NCBI RefSeq assembly: GCF_024498075.1
Contig: NZ_JANHOF010000004.1
Location: 558,001-622,000 of the forward strand
DNA: 64,000 nt
Direction of reading: 5' to 3'
DNA from: Paenibacillus mendelii
Lineage (GTDB): Bacteria > Bacillota > Bacilli > Paenibacillales > Paenibacillaceae
Shown here: positions 42,401 through 51,769 of the stretch, piece by piece
Numbering within the stretch: the stretch's first letter is position 1
Layout: the number at the start of each line of letters is the position of its first letter
Made by a program: the position numbers and the translations under genes
Notes under the pieces: model-generated
What the model was told of the DNA's origin: nothing
The model's database searches: none
The model's input: the letters and a program-made list of their open reading frames with translations, nothing else

Positions 42401-43303
42401 CTATTTCGCCACCTTGTTCAGTAATGGAAAATGCTGCTCGTAAACACTTTGAATATAGTTCAGCATAGCGGGCTGCAGATCCTCGCGCTGCAGCGCAAAG
42501 TCCAGCGTTGCTTTGATGAATCCGAATTTATCGCCGACATCGTACCGGACGCCCTCGAAATTATAAGCTAACACTGTCTTCTGATCGTTCAGCTTCTTGA
42601 TTGCATCCGTCAGCTGGATCTCTCCGCCCGCTCCAGGCGTTTGATGCTCCAGAATATCGAAGATTTCCGGCGTGAGCACATATCTGCCCATAATGGCGTA
42701 ATTCGATGGCGCAGCTTTCCGCGACGGCTTCTCAACGAGCGTATCCAGGAAGAAGACGGACGGCTCGATCGACGATCCCCGTGGTGCAATAATGCCATAT
42801 TTGGATACATCCTCATCACTGACCTTCTGTACACCGACGACGGACGATGAGAACCGGCTGAACACCCGGATCAGCTGGCTGAGACAAGGGGTATCGGACT
42901 GGACGATATCATCCCCCAGCAGTACCGCGAATGGCTCGTCGCCTACGAAGCTGCGGGCGCACCAGATCGCATGCCCAAGCCCTTTCGGTTCCTTTTGCCG
43001 GATATAGTGGATGTTGGCCATCTCCGAGATGGCGCGAATCTGCTCAAGCTCCTTTGTCTTCCCTTTCTGATCAAGTGTTTCCTCAAGCTCGAATGATTTG
43101 TCAAAATGATCTTCAATGGCACGTTTGCCGCGACCGCTGACGATAAGAATATCCTCGATGCCAGAGGCGATGGCCTCCTCGATAATGTATTGGATCGTTG
43201 GCTTATCAACAATCGGCAGCATCTCTTTGGGCTGTGCTTTCGTTGCCGGAAGAAACCGAGTGCCAAGGCCTGCGGCCGGGATAATCGCTTTACGGACTTT
43301 CAT
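42401..43303 (-). CDS. galU: UTP-glucose-1-phosphate uridylyltransferase
   Basis: Makes UDP-glucose from UTP and glucose-1-phosphate. 300 aa. Family marks are [31 protein letters not shown] (split: [10 protein letters not shown] nucleotide loop, then KEMLP), [28 protein letters not shown] and [13 protein letters not shown]-like [16 protein letters not shown]. It is the GtaB/GalU type. It immediately precedes ugd. A start with AAGGAGGTTTACC upstream shows strong translation. Confidence 0.96.
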   Translation of the reverse strand: MKVRKAIIPAAGLGTRFLPATKAQPKEMLPIVDKPTIQYIIEEAIASGIEDILIVSGRGKRAIEDHFDKSFELEETLDQKGKTKELEQIRAISEMANIHYIRQKEPKGLGHAIWCARSFVGDEPFAVLLGDDIVQSDTPCLSQLIRVFSRFSSSVVGVQKVSDEDVSKYGIIAPRGSSIEPSVFFLDTLVEKPSRKAAPSNYAIMGRYVLTPEIFDILEHQTPGAGGEIQLTDAIKKLNDQKTVLAYNFEGVRYDVGDKFGFIKATLDFALQREDLQPAMLNYIQSVYEQHFPLLNKVAK

Positions 43304-43349
43304 AATCGGTAAACCTCCTTCAAGAATTAGCGGGATATAGTGCTTGGGT

Positions 43350-44519
43350 TCACACAGCTGCGTGTTTGGCCGACAGCCGGATATGGTGCGAGATACAGTC
43401 GAGCACGCGATCCTGATCCTGAACGCTCATTGCGGATCCGGACGGGAGACAAATCCCTTGCGTAAACAATTGATCCGATACGCTATACTGCGGCATATGT
43501 GGAAAATAATCATATTTACGAAGCAATGGCTGGAGATGCATCGGCTTCCAGACCGGCCTAGCCTCGATGTTCTCATCTCCCAGGGCCCGCAGCAGCTCTG
43601 TCGTGTTTAATCCAGTCATGAGCGGATTGATCGTCAGAGCGGTTAACCAGCGGGTGGATCGGCCATAGGATGCTTCAGGCATGAAGGATATGCCTTCAAT
43701 GCTGCCAAGCGTCCGTTCGTAACGATCGAACACAGCACGCCGTGCCGCTACCCGGTCCTCCAGCAGCTGCAGCTGGCCGCGACCAACGCCTGCAAGCACA
43801 TTGCTCAACCGGTAGTTGTAGCCCACTTCGCTATGCTCGTAATGCAGAGCAGGATCACGCGATTGCGTCGCCCAATACCGCGCCTTCGAGAGCGCTTCAA
43901 CATTATCCGATACCAGCATGCCGCCGCCTGATGTCGTTATGATTTTGTTGCCGTTAAACGAATAGATGCCGAACGTTCCTAGCGTACCGCTCGCCTTGCC
44001 CTTATATGTCGCGCCGAGCGACTCGGCTGCATCCTCGATAATCGGAATGCCGAACCGCTCGCAAAGATCGATAATCGGATCCATATCCGCACTTTGTCCG
44101 TACAGGTTAACGACAATGACCGCCTTCGGCAGACGCCCTTCCTTGCGGGCTGCGACCAGCGCCCGTTCAAGCGCTTTGGGTGACATATTCCACGAATCAA
44201 AGTCTGAATCGATAAATACGGGCTCGGCGCCTTCATATAGAATCGGATTGACGCTGGCCACGAACGTGAGCGTTGACACGAATACCGTGTCTCCTTTTCC
44301 TACCCCGGCGAGCTTCAGCGATAGGTGAAGCCCGGCGGTTCCAGAGCTTAACGCAACAGCTCCCCGTACCGCCGTTTTCTCTGCAAGCTCTCTTTCGAAT
44401 TCGTCTACATTCGGCCCCAGCGGTGCGACCCAATTTGTTGTGAAAGCTTCCTGCACATAACGCAGCTCTGCTTCACCGATATGTGGAGGCGATAGATATA
44501 TGCGTCCTTCATTTGCCAA
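43350..44519 (-). CDS. DegT/DnrJ/EryC1/StrS-family sugar aminotransferase
   Basis: PLP enzyme of 389 aa that aminates a nucleotide-linked keto sugar. Visible features are [20 protein letters not shown], the PLP-phosphate region [32 protein letters not shown] and the Schiff-base lysine in [18 protein letters not shown], closest to EpsN/PglE enzymes acting on UDP-4-keto-6-deoxy-GlcNAc. The TTG start has GGAG nine bases upstream; the only nearby ATG is out of frame and stops. In this operon its substrate would come from the membrane dehydratase at 53170-55002. Confidence 0.93.
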   Translation of the reverse strand: MANEGRIYLSPPHIGEAELRYVQEAFTTNWVAPLGPNVDEFERELAEKTAVRGAVALSSGTAGLHLSLKLAGVGKGDTVFVSTLTFVASVNPILYEGAEPVFIDSDFDSWNMSPKALERALVAARKEGRLPKAVIVVNLYGQSADMDPIIDLCERFGIPIIEDAAESLGATYKGKASGTLGTFGIYSFNGNKIITTSGGGMLVSDNVEALSKARYWATQSRDPALHYEHSEVGYNYRLSNVLAGVGRGQLQLLEDRVAARRAVFDRYERTLGSIEGISFMPEASYGRSTRWLTALTINPLMTGLNTTELLRALGDENIEARPVWKPMHLQPLLRKYDYFPHMPQYSVSDQLFTQGICLPSGSAMSVQDQDRVLDCISHHIRLSAKHAAV

Positions 44520-44582
44520 GCGTCATCACTCCTCTAAAGTAGGTTTGCTTCTTCTCGGTGTACGGCCTGCACCTAACATGCA

Positions 44583-46391
44583 TTAGGCGCGTTCTGCCTC
44601 TCTGCTGCCGACGAACTTTCGTACCGTCGCTTGACCCTCCTGCTGGATTCCCTCCCGCTTAAACACTTTGATGAAGGTCAGCGCCACGATTTTCAAGTCC
44701 AGCCATAGCGATTGATGATCGACGTACCACACGTCAAGGCGGAATTTATCCTCCCACGATACGTTATTGCGGCCGTTCACCTGTGCCCAGCCAGTGATAC
44801 CTGGCCGAAGATCATGTCTTCTCGCCTGCTCATCCGTGTAGAGTGGCAAGTATTCCATGAGAAGCGGCCTTGGTCCGACCAGACTCATATCGCCTCGAAT
44901 GACATTGAGCAGCTGCGGCAGCTCGTCCAGACTTAGCTTGCGCAGCAATTTCCCAAAGGAGGTCAGACGTACATCATCAGGCAATAACTCGCCATCCGCT
45001 CTTCGGGCATCCGTCATCGTCCTGAATTTATAGACGTGGAATGGGACGCCATATCTGCCCGGCCTTTGCTGCTTGAACAGTACGGGTCCTCCGAGCTTGA
45101 GCCGCACGAGAATAGCAGTAGCTGCAATTACCGGAGACAGCAGCACAATGGCGGGTACGCTAACGACTAGATCGACCGCACGCTTAAGCAGCAGCTGCAG
45201 ACGCTTGCCGAAGCGTCCGCGAACCCGCTGCTCCGTCTCGCGATACATGCTTGCGATGCGCTCGACGACTGCTGTTTCGGTGAAGTGCAGCTCGATGCGC
45301 CTTCTGCCTGCCCGGCCCAGCTTCATCCGCAGACCTTCGCTCGTCATTAAGCGGTTAAGCGCTTCTGAAAGCTTCTCCGCGTTCCGATAGGGCACAAGAA
45401 TTCCGGTCGGATCCTCGCCATTCTGCCACTGCGCTTCCTCGCTTCGGACAAGCTCGCGTGTTCCCAGCACATCCGTAGCCACAACAGGCTTGCCGTATGC
45501 CATAGCCTCCATAAGCGAACGCGGAATGCCTTCCTTCTCGCTGGTCAGCGTTACCGCATCAGCCATGAGAAGCCAAGGCACTAGCGGTGACTGCTGGCCG
45601 ATAAGTACGACATCACCCGTCAGCCCTTCCGCTTCGATCCTCTTGCGGATGTCCGCTTCAAGCGGCCCCTGGCCTGCGAGCACCGTCACCCAGTCGAGCC
45701 TTCCATGCCGCTTGGCATGAAGCAGGGCATCCAGCAGCAGGGCATGATCCTTCACGGTCTCGAATCGCGCCGCCATTAAGAGCATCGGAGCATCTTCCCG
45801 GATCCCGTAAGCGCGCTTCAAGTCTTCTGCCTTCAGCCGGTGAATGGCGTTCGCTCCGGCGGATTCCAGCTTGTCCAGATCAACGCCGTTGCCCTCGTAG
45901 TACGTTTTACGCCACGGTGTGAGCCTCTGCATGACAGAGATATCCTCATGGTTCTGTGACGCCAGCGCATCGCAGAACCATGCCCCCGCTTTCTCCAGCA
46001 AACGGTACAGGTTATAGGCGGTTCGGGACTGTCCACTGTAGAACGGCAGCCCGTGACTTGTATGAATAACTACAGGCACGCCCGCCAGCCAAGCTGCGAC
46101 ACGGCCGATGATCCCCGCCTTCGCCGTATGGGTATGAACGATGTCGTACCGTTCCGCCTTGAACAGCTTTCTCATCCGCAAGATCGAGATCATATCCTGC
46201 CATGGCTTTATAGCACGATTCATCGGCACGGTCCGCCATTGAAACGGATACGCATCCTGAATAGTTGAATCGATTCCATCCCCTGAAGAGATGAAGGTCA
46301 CATCATAACCGGCCGCTTGCAGCAAGGCCAGCTTATCGCCCAGTATTTTGTGGCTGATGCCCGACGTGCACACATGCGCCACTTTTCTCAT
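44583..46391 (-). CDS. Fusion of a GT4 glycosyltransferase and a polyprenyl-phosphate sugar-1-phosphate transferase
   Basis: A 602-aa two-domain protein. Residues 1 to about 385 are a GT4 (GT-B) glycosyltransferase: VAHVCTSGISHKILGDKLALL, HTHTAKAGIIGRVAA, and the C-terminal TLTSEKEGIPRSLMEAMAYGKPVVATDV with the E(x7)E motif. From about residue 402 follows a complete bacterial sugar transferase of the EpsL/PglC/WcaJ-C type: one re-entrant membrane helix KRAVDLVVSVPAIVLLSPVI, then KFRTMTDA, LSLDELPQLLNVIRGDMSLVGPRP and LRPGITGWAQVNGRN. Such domains load the first sugar phosphate on undecaprenyl phosphate; here the same polypeptide may add the next sugar. The start at 46391 has GGGGAG close upstream; 46403 is possible. 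Confidence 0.92.
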   Translation of the reverse strand: MRKVAHVCTSGISHKILGDKLALLQAAGYDVTFISSGDGIDSTIQDAYPFQWRTVPMNRAIKPWQDMISILRMRKLFKAERYDIVHTHTAKAGIIGRVAAWLAGVPVVIHTSHGLPFYSGQSRTAYNLYRLLEKAGAWFCDALASQNHEDISVMQRLTPWRKTYYEGNGVDLDKLESAGANAIHRLKAEDLKRAYGIREDAPMLLMAARFETVKDHALLLDALLHAKRHGRLDWVTVLAGQGPLEADIRKRIEAEGLTGDVVLIGQQSPLVPWLLMADAVTLTSEKEGIPRSLMEAMAYGKPVVATDVLGTRELVRSEEAQWQNGEDPTGILVPYRNAEKLSEALNRLMTSEGLRMKLGRAGRRRIELHFTETAVVERIASMYRETEQRVRGRFGKRLQLLLKRAVDLVVSVPAIVLLSPVIAATAILVRLKLGGPVLFKQQRPGRYGVPFHVYKFRTMTDARRADGELLPDDVRLTSFGKLLRKLSLDELPQLLNVIRGDMSLVGPRPLLMEYLPLYTDEQARRHDLRPGITGWAQVNGRNNVSWEDKFRLDVWYVDHQSLWLDLKIVALTFIKVFKREGIQQEGQATVRKFVGSREAERA

Positions 46392-46431
46392 GCTTCTCCC
46401 CATCCTTTGTCCTGCGACGTCAGTGATCCGC

Positions 46432-47466
46432 CTAGCGAAGCAGCTTTTCGGCCGTCTTCCGCGAAGCGTAGTAGGTTTGGTACCAATCAACGAAACGGCC
46501 GATTCCCTCTTCAATCGTGGTGGTCGGTTTAAAGCCGATATCCCGGGTCAAGTCGTCTATATCCGCGAACGTAGCTTCTACATCGCCTGCCTGCATAGGC
46601 AAATACTCGATATTCGCGAGCTTCCCGAGCCGCTTCTCAATCGTCTGAATAAACGTCATCAAGGCAACCGGTTTGTTGTTCCCGATATTGTACACACGGT
46701 ACGGCGCATAGCTCGAGCCTGGGTCCGGGTTCTCCCGGTCCCACTTCGGATCCGCTTCCGGCGGCCGTCCGTGCAGCCGTACGATTCCTTCTACGATATC
46801 GTCGATATAGGTGAAATCCCGCTGCATCCGGCCTTCATTAAATACTTTGATCGGAATGCCGCTTTCGATATCCCGCGTAAAGGTGAAGTAGGCCATATCC
46901 GGCCTGCCCCAAGGCCCATATACCGTAAAGAAGCGTAGACCCGTCGTTGGCAGCCCATACAGATGGCTGTACGTATGCGCCATCAGCTCGTTCGCTTTTT
47001 TCGTGGCGGCATATAAGCTGACCGGGTGATCGACGTTGTCATGGACACTGAACGGCATCTTGACATTCGCTCCGTATACCGAGCTTGATGAAGCATAGAG
47101 CAGGTGTTTGACTTCATGACGTCTGCACGCTTCAAGCACGTTGCCGAATCCGACCAGATTGGAATCCAGATAGGCAAAGGGGTTTGTGATGCTGTACCTC
47201 ACACCTGCCTGCGCTGCAAGATGGACGACCGATTTGATCCGATATTTAGCGAAAATATCACTCAAATAATCAAACTTCGCAACATCCGCCTCGATCCCGG
47301 TGAAATACGAATGCCGCTTCAGCATCCCGAACCGGTCTTTCTTCAACTGCACATCGTAATAATCGTTGAAGTTGTCGATCCCGACAACCTCATGCCCTTC
47401 GGCTATAAGCCGTTCACTCAAGTGATAACCGATAAAACCGGCTGCGCCGGTTACAAGTATCGTCAT
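46432..47466 (-). CDS. NAD-dependent epimerase, UDP-glucuronate 4-epimerase type
   Basis: A 344-aa extended SDR. The NAD-binding motif is VTGAAGFIGYHLSERL, the catalytic triad includes SSSSVYGANVKMP and YAATKKANELMAHTYSHLYG (YxxxK), and TVYGPWGRPDMAYFTFTRDI is characteristic of the UDP-glucuronate/UDP-galacturonate epimerases (CapI/GAE group) rather than GalE. It would convert UDP-glucuronate from Ugd to UDP-galacturonate for the polymer. The start overlaps the preceding glycosyltransferase stop by four bases. Confidence 0.92.
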   Translation of the reverse strand: MTILVTGAAGFIGYHLSERLIAEGHEVVGIDNFNDYYDVQLKKDRFGMLKRHSYFTGIEADVAKFDYLSDIFAKYRIKSVVHLAAQAGVRYSITNPFAYLDSNLVGFGNVLEACRRHEVKHLLYASSSSVYGANVKMPFSVHDNVDHPVSLYAATKKANELMAHTYSHLYGLPTTGLRFFTVYGPWGRPDMAYFTFTRDIESGIPIKVFNEGRMQRDFTYIDDIVEGIVRLHGRPPEADPKWDRENPDPGSSYAPYRVYNIGNNKPVALMTFIQTIEKRLGKLANIEYLPMQAGDVEATFADIDDLTRDIGFKPTTTIEEGIGRFVDWYQTYYASRKTAEKLLR

Positions 47467-48791
47467 AGCGCCTCCGCCCCCTTCGATTCATTCGATACAT
47501 ACGTGCTTTGGCCGGCCTTGGAACTGCGGCCGTTGGTTTGTTCATTCATACCGGCCGCCGTTTTCCCCACTGCCGTTCCGACCCCGCCAGCCGCCTGCGA
47601 TTTCACATATTCGCGGAATGACAACCAGAACGATAATCGTTTCTGATCCAGCTTCGGCTTTGTATATTGTTGGGCACGCGCGAAATTCAGCTGTGCCTGC
47701 TCCGCCATCCAGGAGACATTGCCGATACCATGCTTCAGCTTGGATGCGAGCTGTTTGACGTTCCCCGGCTTATGCAGCCACTGATCTTCGACGAGCTCGG
47801 GAATGCCACCGGCTGTCGATCCGATGACGGGGCATGCCCGGCTCATCGCTTCGATCGTGGCACGCGGCAATCCTTCCTGGAAGCTTGGCTGTATATAGAG
47901 ATCCAGTCCGTCGATCCACTCAAGCACGGCGTTACCGCTTGGCAGAACGCCACAGAATGTCACACGATCCCCAACTCCAAGCTTCACTGCAAGCGCCCGC
48001 CAGCGTTCCGTTGAGCCGTCTCCTAGAATGTGAAACTCGAATGGAAGTGTATCGCTCGCGATGCGGGCCATGGCACGAAGTGCAGTGTCGATCCCTTTGG
48101 TCTTGCCATTCAATGAACCAATTAACCCGATCCGAAAAGGTGTCTTTCGACCAGACTCGAGGGCTGCAATCCGGTTCAACCGTTCTGTCAGCACCTCCTC
48201 ATTGTGCTCGGGAATTTCCACATTCGAGCAGGCCCCTGCGAATCCAGCCGCAGACAGCGGATACCGCTGCTGCAAGAACCGCTCCGTTACGTAGATCCCG
48301 TAAGGGGCCTGCTTAACGAGCCGTCTCGTCTTCCACAAAGAGAGCGGTGCGTAGACCTTCCCTTGCGCGCTGCCATAATTCCACAACCCGTCCCAAGCGC
48401 AAGCTACCATTTCAATGGCATAAGGCTTGCCCAGTTTCCGGGCAACCCGTATCGCTTCTGCTCCAATCTCACTTGGCATACGGGCAATGACGGCATCGGC
48501 ATTGCGGATCGCATCGGTCAAGCATTGGTCGACATAGCCTTTCTTCGTCAGCTTGTTGACCGGATTGCTCAGCGAGGGCAGAACGAGAAAGTCGACGTTC
48601 GGTCCGCTGGACAATGTTTTTCCGTTCATGTCGGCATCCGCCTGCGCCTTCTGTCCTCTACAAGCAACGGTCACACGGTCGAAGACGGCCAGATAACGTT
48701 CCCACACGGCATAAGGCAGCTTGCCTCCCGAGAAGAACTTACCGGTTTCGTTAAAATAAAACGTATGGTCATGCGCCCATAGGACATGCAT
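47463..48791 (-). CDS. GT4-family glycosyltransferase
   Basis: A 442-aa GT-B glycosyltransferase of the EPS operon. The N-terminal half has MHVLWAHDHTFYFNETGKFFSGG, NADAVIARMPSEIGAEAIRVARKLGKPYAIEMV and GIYVTERFLQQRYP. The C-terminal half has RIGLIGSLNGKTKGIDTAL, VTFCGVLPSGNAVLEWIDGLDLYIQPSFQEGLPRATIEAMSRACPVIGS with the E(x7)E donor-binding motif. The last 50 residues (after FREYVKSQ) are Gly/Ala/Ser-rich and not part of the fold. Substrate is unknown. It is translationally coupled to the epimerase gene. Confidence 0.92.
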   Translation of the reverse strand: MHVLWAHDHTFYFNETGKFFSGGKLPYAVWERYLAVFDRVTVACRGQKAQADADMNGKTLSSGPNVDFLVLPSLSNPVNKLTKKGYVDQCLTDAIRNADAVIARMPSEIGAEAIRVARKLGKPYAIEMVACAWDGLWNYGSAQGKVYAPLSLWKTRRLVKQAPYGIYVTERFLQQRYPLSAAGFAGACSNVEIPEHNEEVLTERLNRIAALESGRKTPFRIGLIGSLNGKTKGIDTALRAMARIASDTLPFEFHILGDGSTERWRALAVKLGVGDRVTFCGVLPSGNAVLEWIDGLDLYIQPSFQEGLPRATIEAMSRACPVIGSTAGGIPELVEDQWLHKPGNVKQLASKLKHGIGNVSWMAEQAQLNFARAQQYTKPKLDQKRLSFWLSFREYVKSQAAGGVGTAVGKTAAGMNEQTNGRSSKAGQSTYVSNESKGAEAL

Positions 48792-48813
48792 TTGAATACC
48801 TCCTAATTAATTG

Positions 48814-49419
48814 TTATCCATGCTGCCTCGGCCGGTCGCCGTGAGACGGGTTAACGATCGACTTCACTACCTTCGCCGGTACCCCGGCAGCCACAACTCC
48901 GGAAGGAACATGGCGCGTGACGACAGCTCCCGCTGCCACCACGGAACGGTTTCCAATTTCCACGCCGGCCATAATTCGCACGCCGCATCCGATCCATACA
49001 TCACGGCCGATCCGGATTTTGCCGCATACGACCGGATTATCACGAATCGGAGCCGACTCATCATTCCATGTATGTTGGAACGACACGAGCGAGGTTTGGT
49101 GAGCGATGGATACTTCATCATCAATATCGAGCTCGCCGTAGGCATCCAAGTAGCAGTGCTTATGGATACTGACATTCGAACCGATCGTCAATCGCTCGGG
49201 ATACTTGATCTCCACCCCTCGGCCAACGAGTACATTATCGCCGCATCGCCTCGCAAGTCTTTTCAACAGACAATACCGGAATGCGACGCCCGGAAGCTCC
49301 GGCAGCCAGTCGCTGATCGTCCACATCCATACCGCGATCGGCTTGGGTATAATTCGAAGCGCGCTTGCAACCGCGTGGAGTACCGGCTTAGCCGTATGGA
49401 ATAGATCACGTCCCCTCAT
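48814..49419 (-). CDS. Hexapeptide-repeat O-acetyltransferase (WcaF/maltose acetyltransferase type)
   Basis: A 201-aa left-handed beta-helix acetyltransferase. After an N-terminal helical part the hexapeptide repeats run from about residue 75 (NVLVGRGVEIKYPERLTIG) through HKHCYLDAYGELDIDDEVSIAHQTSL, the catalytic-loop VSFQHTWN with its histidine, and KIRIGRDVWIGCGVRIMAGVEIGNRSVVAAGAVVTRHVPSGVVAAGVPAKVV. It likely O-acetylates a sugar of the EPS. It does not look like PglD/NeuD. The ATG at 49419 has AAAGGAGG eight bases upstream and overlaps the polymerase gene's end by 14 bases. Confidence 0.92.
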   Translation of the reverse strand: MRGRDLFHTAKPVLHAVASALRIIPKPIAVWMWTISDWLPELPGVAFRYCLLKRLARRCGDNVLVGRGVEIKYPERLTIGSNVSIHKHCYLDAYGELDIDDEVSIAHQTSLVSFQHTWNDESAPIRDNPVVCGKIRIGRDVWIGCGVRIMAGVEIGNRSVVAAGAVVTRHVPSGVVAAGVPAKVVKSIVNPSHGDRPRQHG

Positions 49420-50635
49420 TGATTGTTCCTCCTTTCTGAAACCATTTTCGTCCCCATACGAGGGTGTACGCGCTGATGACATATAGAATAGGCAGCACGG
49501 GCAGCTTCTTGCGAACCATGTTGTCACCAACGGTCCCGAGCCCATACTCCATCTCTCGTCCTGTAACCGTGACATAACCGACGAGCACAAGCGTGCAGGC
49601 GTAACTGAAAAGTACGATCAGTGCCAGAAGATAGAATCGCCTGGTTGCCTTGAAACGTAAGTAATTGAGCACGGATGCGACGAGAATGAAGGACATCCAC
49701 AGCGCTTCGAGCGTTCGCATGGCAATTTCCGAATTCCAATTGCTCAGGTTGGACGGGTTCGGACTTATGAACAGAAATACCGTCAGCAGCGAAGCGTTCA
49801 TTAATCCGAGCGGCCCAATCTGCAGAACAAGCACGCCCATTGCGGCAATCATCACGACAAGCGAAGTCCTCATCTTCTGGGCATACAGGAAGTAAATCCC
49901 GAATGTATACACGATGGAGTAATCCCGAAGTCCCGTAGAATAAGCCAGAACGAGAAGAAACAGCACATATTTGCGCCGGATCAACAACCCTGCTCCGAAT
50001 AAGCCGAGGAGCGCGCATGCGACGTCTTTGGCGAATACCGATGATAGAAGCATGAATGAAGGACTCACCAGCAGACCGAAGATCACGATGGCATGGAAGC
50101 GCGAGCTTCGTTCTTCCTGTACATCGGGCAGCGCGTAGTCGAATTTCGCGGCATTCAACCGGTAGGTCTGATTGACAACGAGTATAAGCAGCAGCGAATT
50201 CAACATAATGATCGCCAGTGGATTCTCCAGCTCCAGCCACTTGAACAGCGGCATATAGAGCATGCCGAACATCGGATAGGCCGAGATGTTCGCCCATTGG
50301 GTCACGATATGATCCAGTGCATACGGCATGAAATCCGACAGCTTCTGAAACGTGCTCACCTGCTCGAAATAATGAATCTCATCCGGTCCGGTCACGGGGT
50401 TCGTCGTGACCGCATAGACTAGCTTCCCTGCCAGCATCACACATATCCCGACGTACAACGCCCCCGGGGTATCCGGCCAGCGAAGCAGGAAGAAGAAGAA
50501 TGGGATCAGCATGGCGAAGAACATCACCATCCCGATTTGCTCGCCGAGCGGAAACAGCAGCTTCGCCATCAGCAGCAGCATCACAAGGTACATGGCTGCG
50601 ACCATCGGATGCTGCAGTGTCCGGTTAACCCTCAT
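49406..50635 (-). CDS. Polytopic membrane protein, candidate Wzy-type EPS polymerase
   Basis: A 409-aa protein with about ten transmembrane segments. A hydrophilic loop VTTNPVTGPDEIHYFEQVSTFQKLSDFMPYAL follows segment three, and LAYSTGLRDYSIVYTFGIYFLYAQKMRTS lies in the middle, a layout like EpsG/Wzy polymerases. No other gene of the operon could be the polymerase, which supports the assignment by elimination. The ATG at 50635 has GGAG seven bases upstream and overlaps the previous stop by 11 bases. Polymerases diverge quickly, so the exact role is tentative. Confidence 0.75.
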   Translation of the reverse strand: MRVNRTLQHPMVAAMYLVMLLLMAKLLFPLGEQIGMVMFFAMLIPFFFFLLRWPDTPGALYVGICVMLAGKLVYAVTTNPVTGPDEIHYFEQVSTFQKLSDFMPYALDHIVTQWANISAYPMFGMLYMPLFKWLELENPLAIIMLNSLLLILVVNQTYRLNAAKFDYALPDVQEERSSRFHAIVIFGLLVSPSFMLLSSVFAKDVACALLGLFGAGLLIRRKYVLFLLVLAYSTGLRDYSIVYTFGIYFLYAQKMRTSLVVMIAAMGVLVLQIGPLGLMNASLLTVFLFISPNPSNLSNWNSEIAMRTLEALWMSFILVASVLNYLRFKATRRFYLLALIVLFSYACTLVLVGYVTVTGREMEYGLGTVGDNMVRKKLPVLPILYVISAYTLVWGRKWFQKGGTINEGT

Positions 50636-51752
50636 AGAGATGCTCCAACCGGCGGACACTGCTGACCATATTAAAGCCTGACTTCTCCAATGCCATGCGG
50701 CGCATCGTCCAAGCAGGCTGCGGCGTTGCCGCAAGCAGTCCGAGCCCTTGAACCCAGCGGTTCGGATGGTCGTCGAGCCTCAGCTTATGGACAAGGCCCA
50801 GCTCCAGATCCGCCTCCTCCGGCACCGCCTCCGACACCAGACACGGGACGCCTGCAGCCTGCGCTTCAATGACCACGATGCCGAGTCCTTCGATTAACGA
50901 TGGAAGGACGAAGCCGTCAACCGCTCCCAGCAGCTCCGGAATATCTTTGCGCTGTCCAAGAAACTCAACCTGCTTCGTAAGTCCAAGCCGGCGTACTTGC
51001 TCCTCTATGCGGCCCCGCTCGGGACCGTCGCCGATCAGGATCAGCCTCGCTTCCGGGCAGGTCATGGAAAATTCAGCGAAACGGTCGATCAGAAAGGAGT
51101 GGTTCTTCATCTCTTGGAAGCGTCCGATATGCGCGAATACCGGTGCATTCGGATTAAGAATGCCAAGATTAGCGCGAAGTGCGCTCCGATCCATCGGCAG
51201 CGACTCATAGGGATCCAATGCGATCGCGTTCGGGAAGACCATCACCCGTTTGTCTCCCCAGCAGTTCTTACCGAACAGCGACTCACAAGCAAGCCGTGAA
51301 CATCCGAGCAGATGGGTCGCATTCTTGAGAATGAGACGCTGCATATAAGCCCGGTATATCCTGCGCAGAAGGGGCTGCTTCGCATCCCGATGCACCGTAT
51401 GGCTGTGACTGATACGAACTGGAATCCCGAGCCCCTTCGCAATCTTGAGCACATAGCCGCTAAACCCGAATATGTGGCTATGGATAGCCGCATAGGGACC
51501 GTTCTCGCGAATGTTCGACTCGAGCTCTCTGCGGAACCGGCTTAATCCCCGCTGAGGGTGAGGCTGACGCAGAATCTTGCCGCCCAGGCTTTCGATTTCG
51601 TCATCGTAGAAGGCCTTTTCTTCGGTTTGTACGGCGAAGTGGAATTCATACTTCTCGCGGTCCGTATGCCGGTACACGTTCATGAGCAGCGTCTCGATTC
51701 CGCCGGGATGCATCTTCCCCACAACATGCAGCACTTTGATTTTGCCTGACAT
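50625..51752 (-). CDS. GT4-family glycosyltransferase (EpsF-like)
   Basis: A 375-aa GT-B glycosyltransferase. The N terminus is KIKVLHVVGKMHPGGIETLLMNVYRH, as in EpsF; then AAIHSHIFGFSGYVLKIAK and IPVRISHSHTVHRD, and the C-terminal VEFLGQRKDIPELLGAVDGFVLPSLIEGLGIVVIEAQAAGVPCLVSE with the E(x7)E motif. The open frame extends far upstream to 52448 but that part is out-of-phase flippase sequence. The ATG at 51752 has AGGAGGG nine bases upstream and is chosen; ATG 51773 overlaps the flippase stop. Confidence 0.92.
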   Translation of the reverse strand: MSGKIKVLHVVGKMHPGGIETLLMNVYRHTDREKYEFHFAVQTEEKAFYDDEIESLGGKILRQPHPQRGLSRFRRELESNIRENGPYAAIHSHIFGFSGYVLKIAKGLGIPVRISHSHTVHRDAKQPLLRRIYRAYMQRLILKNATHLLGCSRLACESLFGKNCWGDKRVMVFPNAIALDPYESLPMDRSALRANLGILNPNAPVFAHIGRFQEMKNHSFLIDRFAEFSMTCPEARLILIGDGPERGRIEEQVRRLGLTKQVEFLGQRKDIPELLGAVDGFVLPSLIEGLGIVVIEAQAAGVPCLVSEAVPEEADLELGLVHKLRLDDHPNRWVQGLGLLAATPQPAWTMRRMALEKSGFNMVSSVRRLEHLYEG

Positions 51753-51769
51753 CTCCTCTATCCCTCCTT

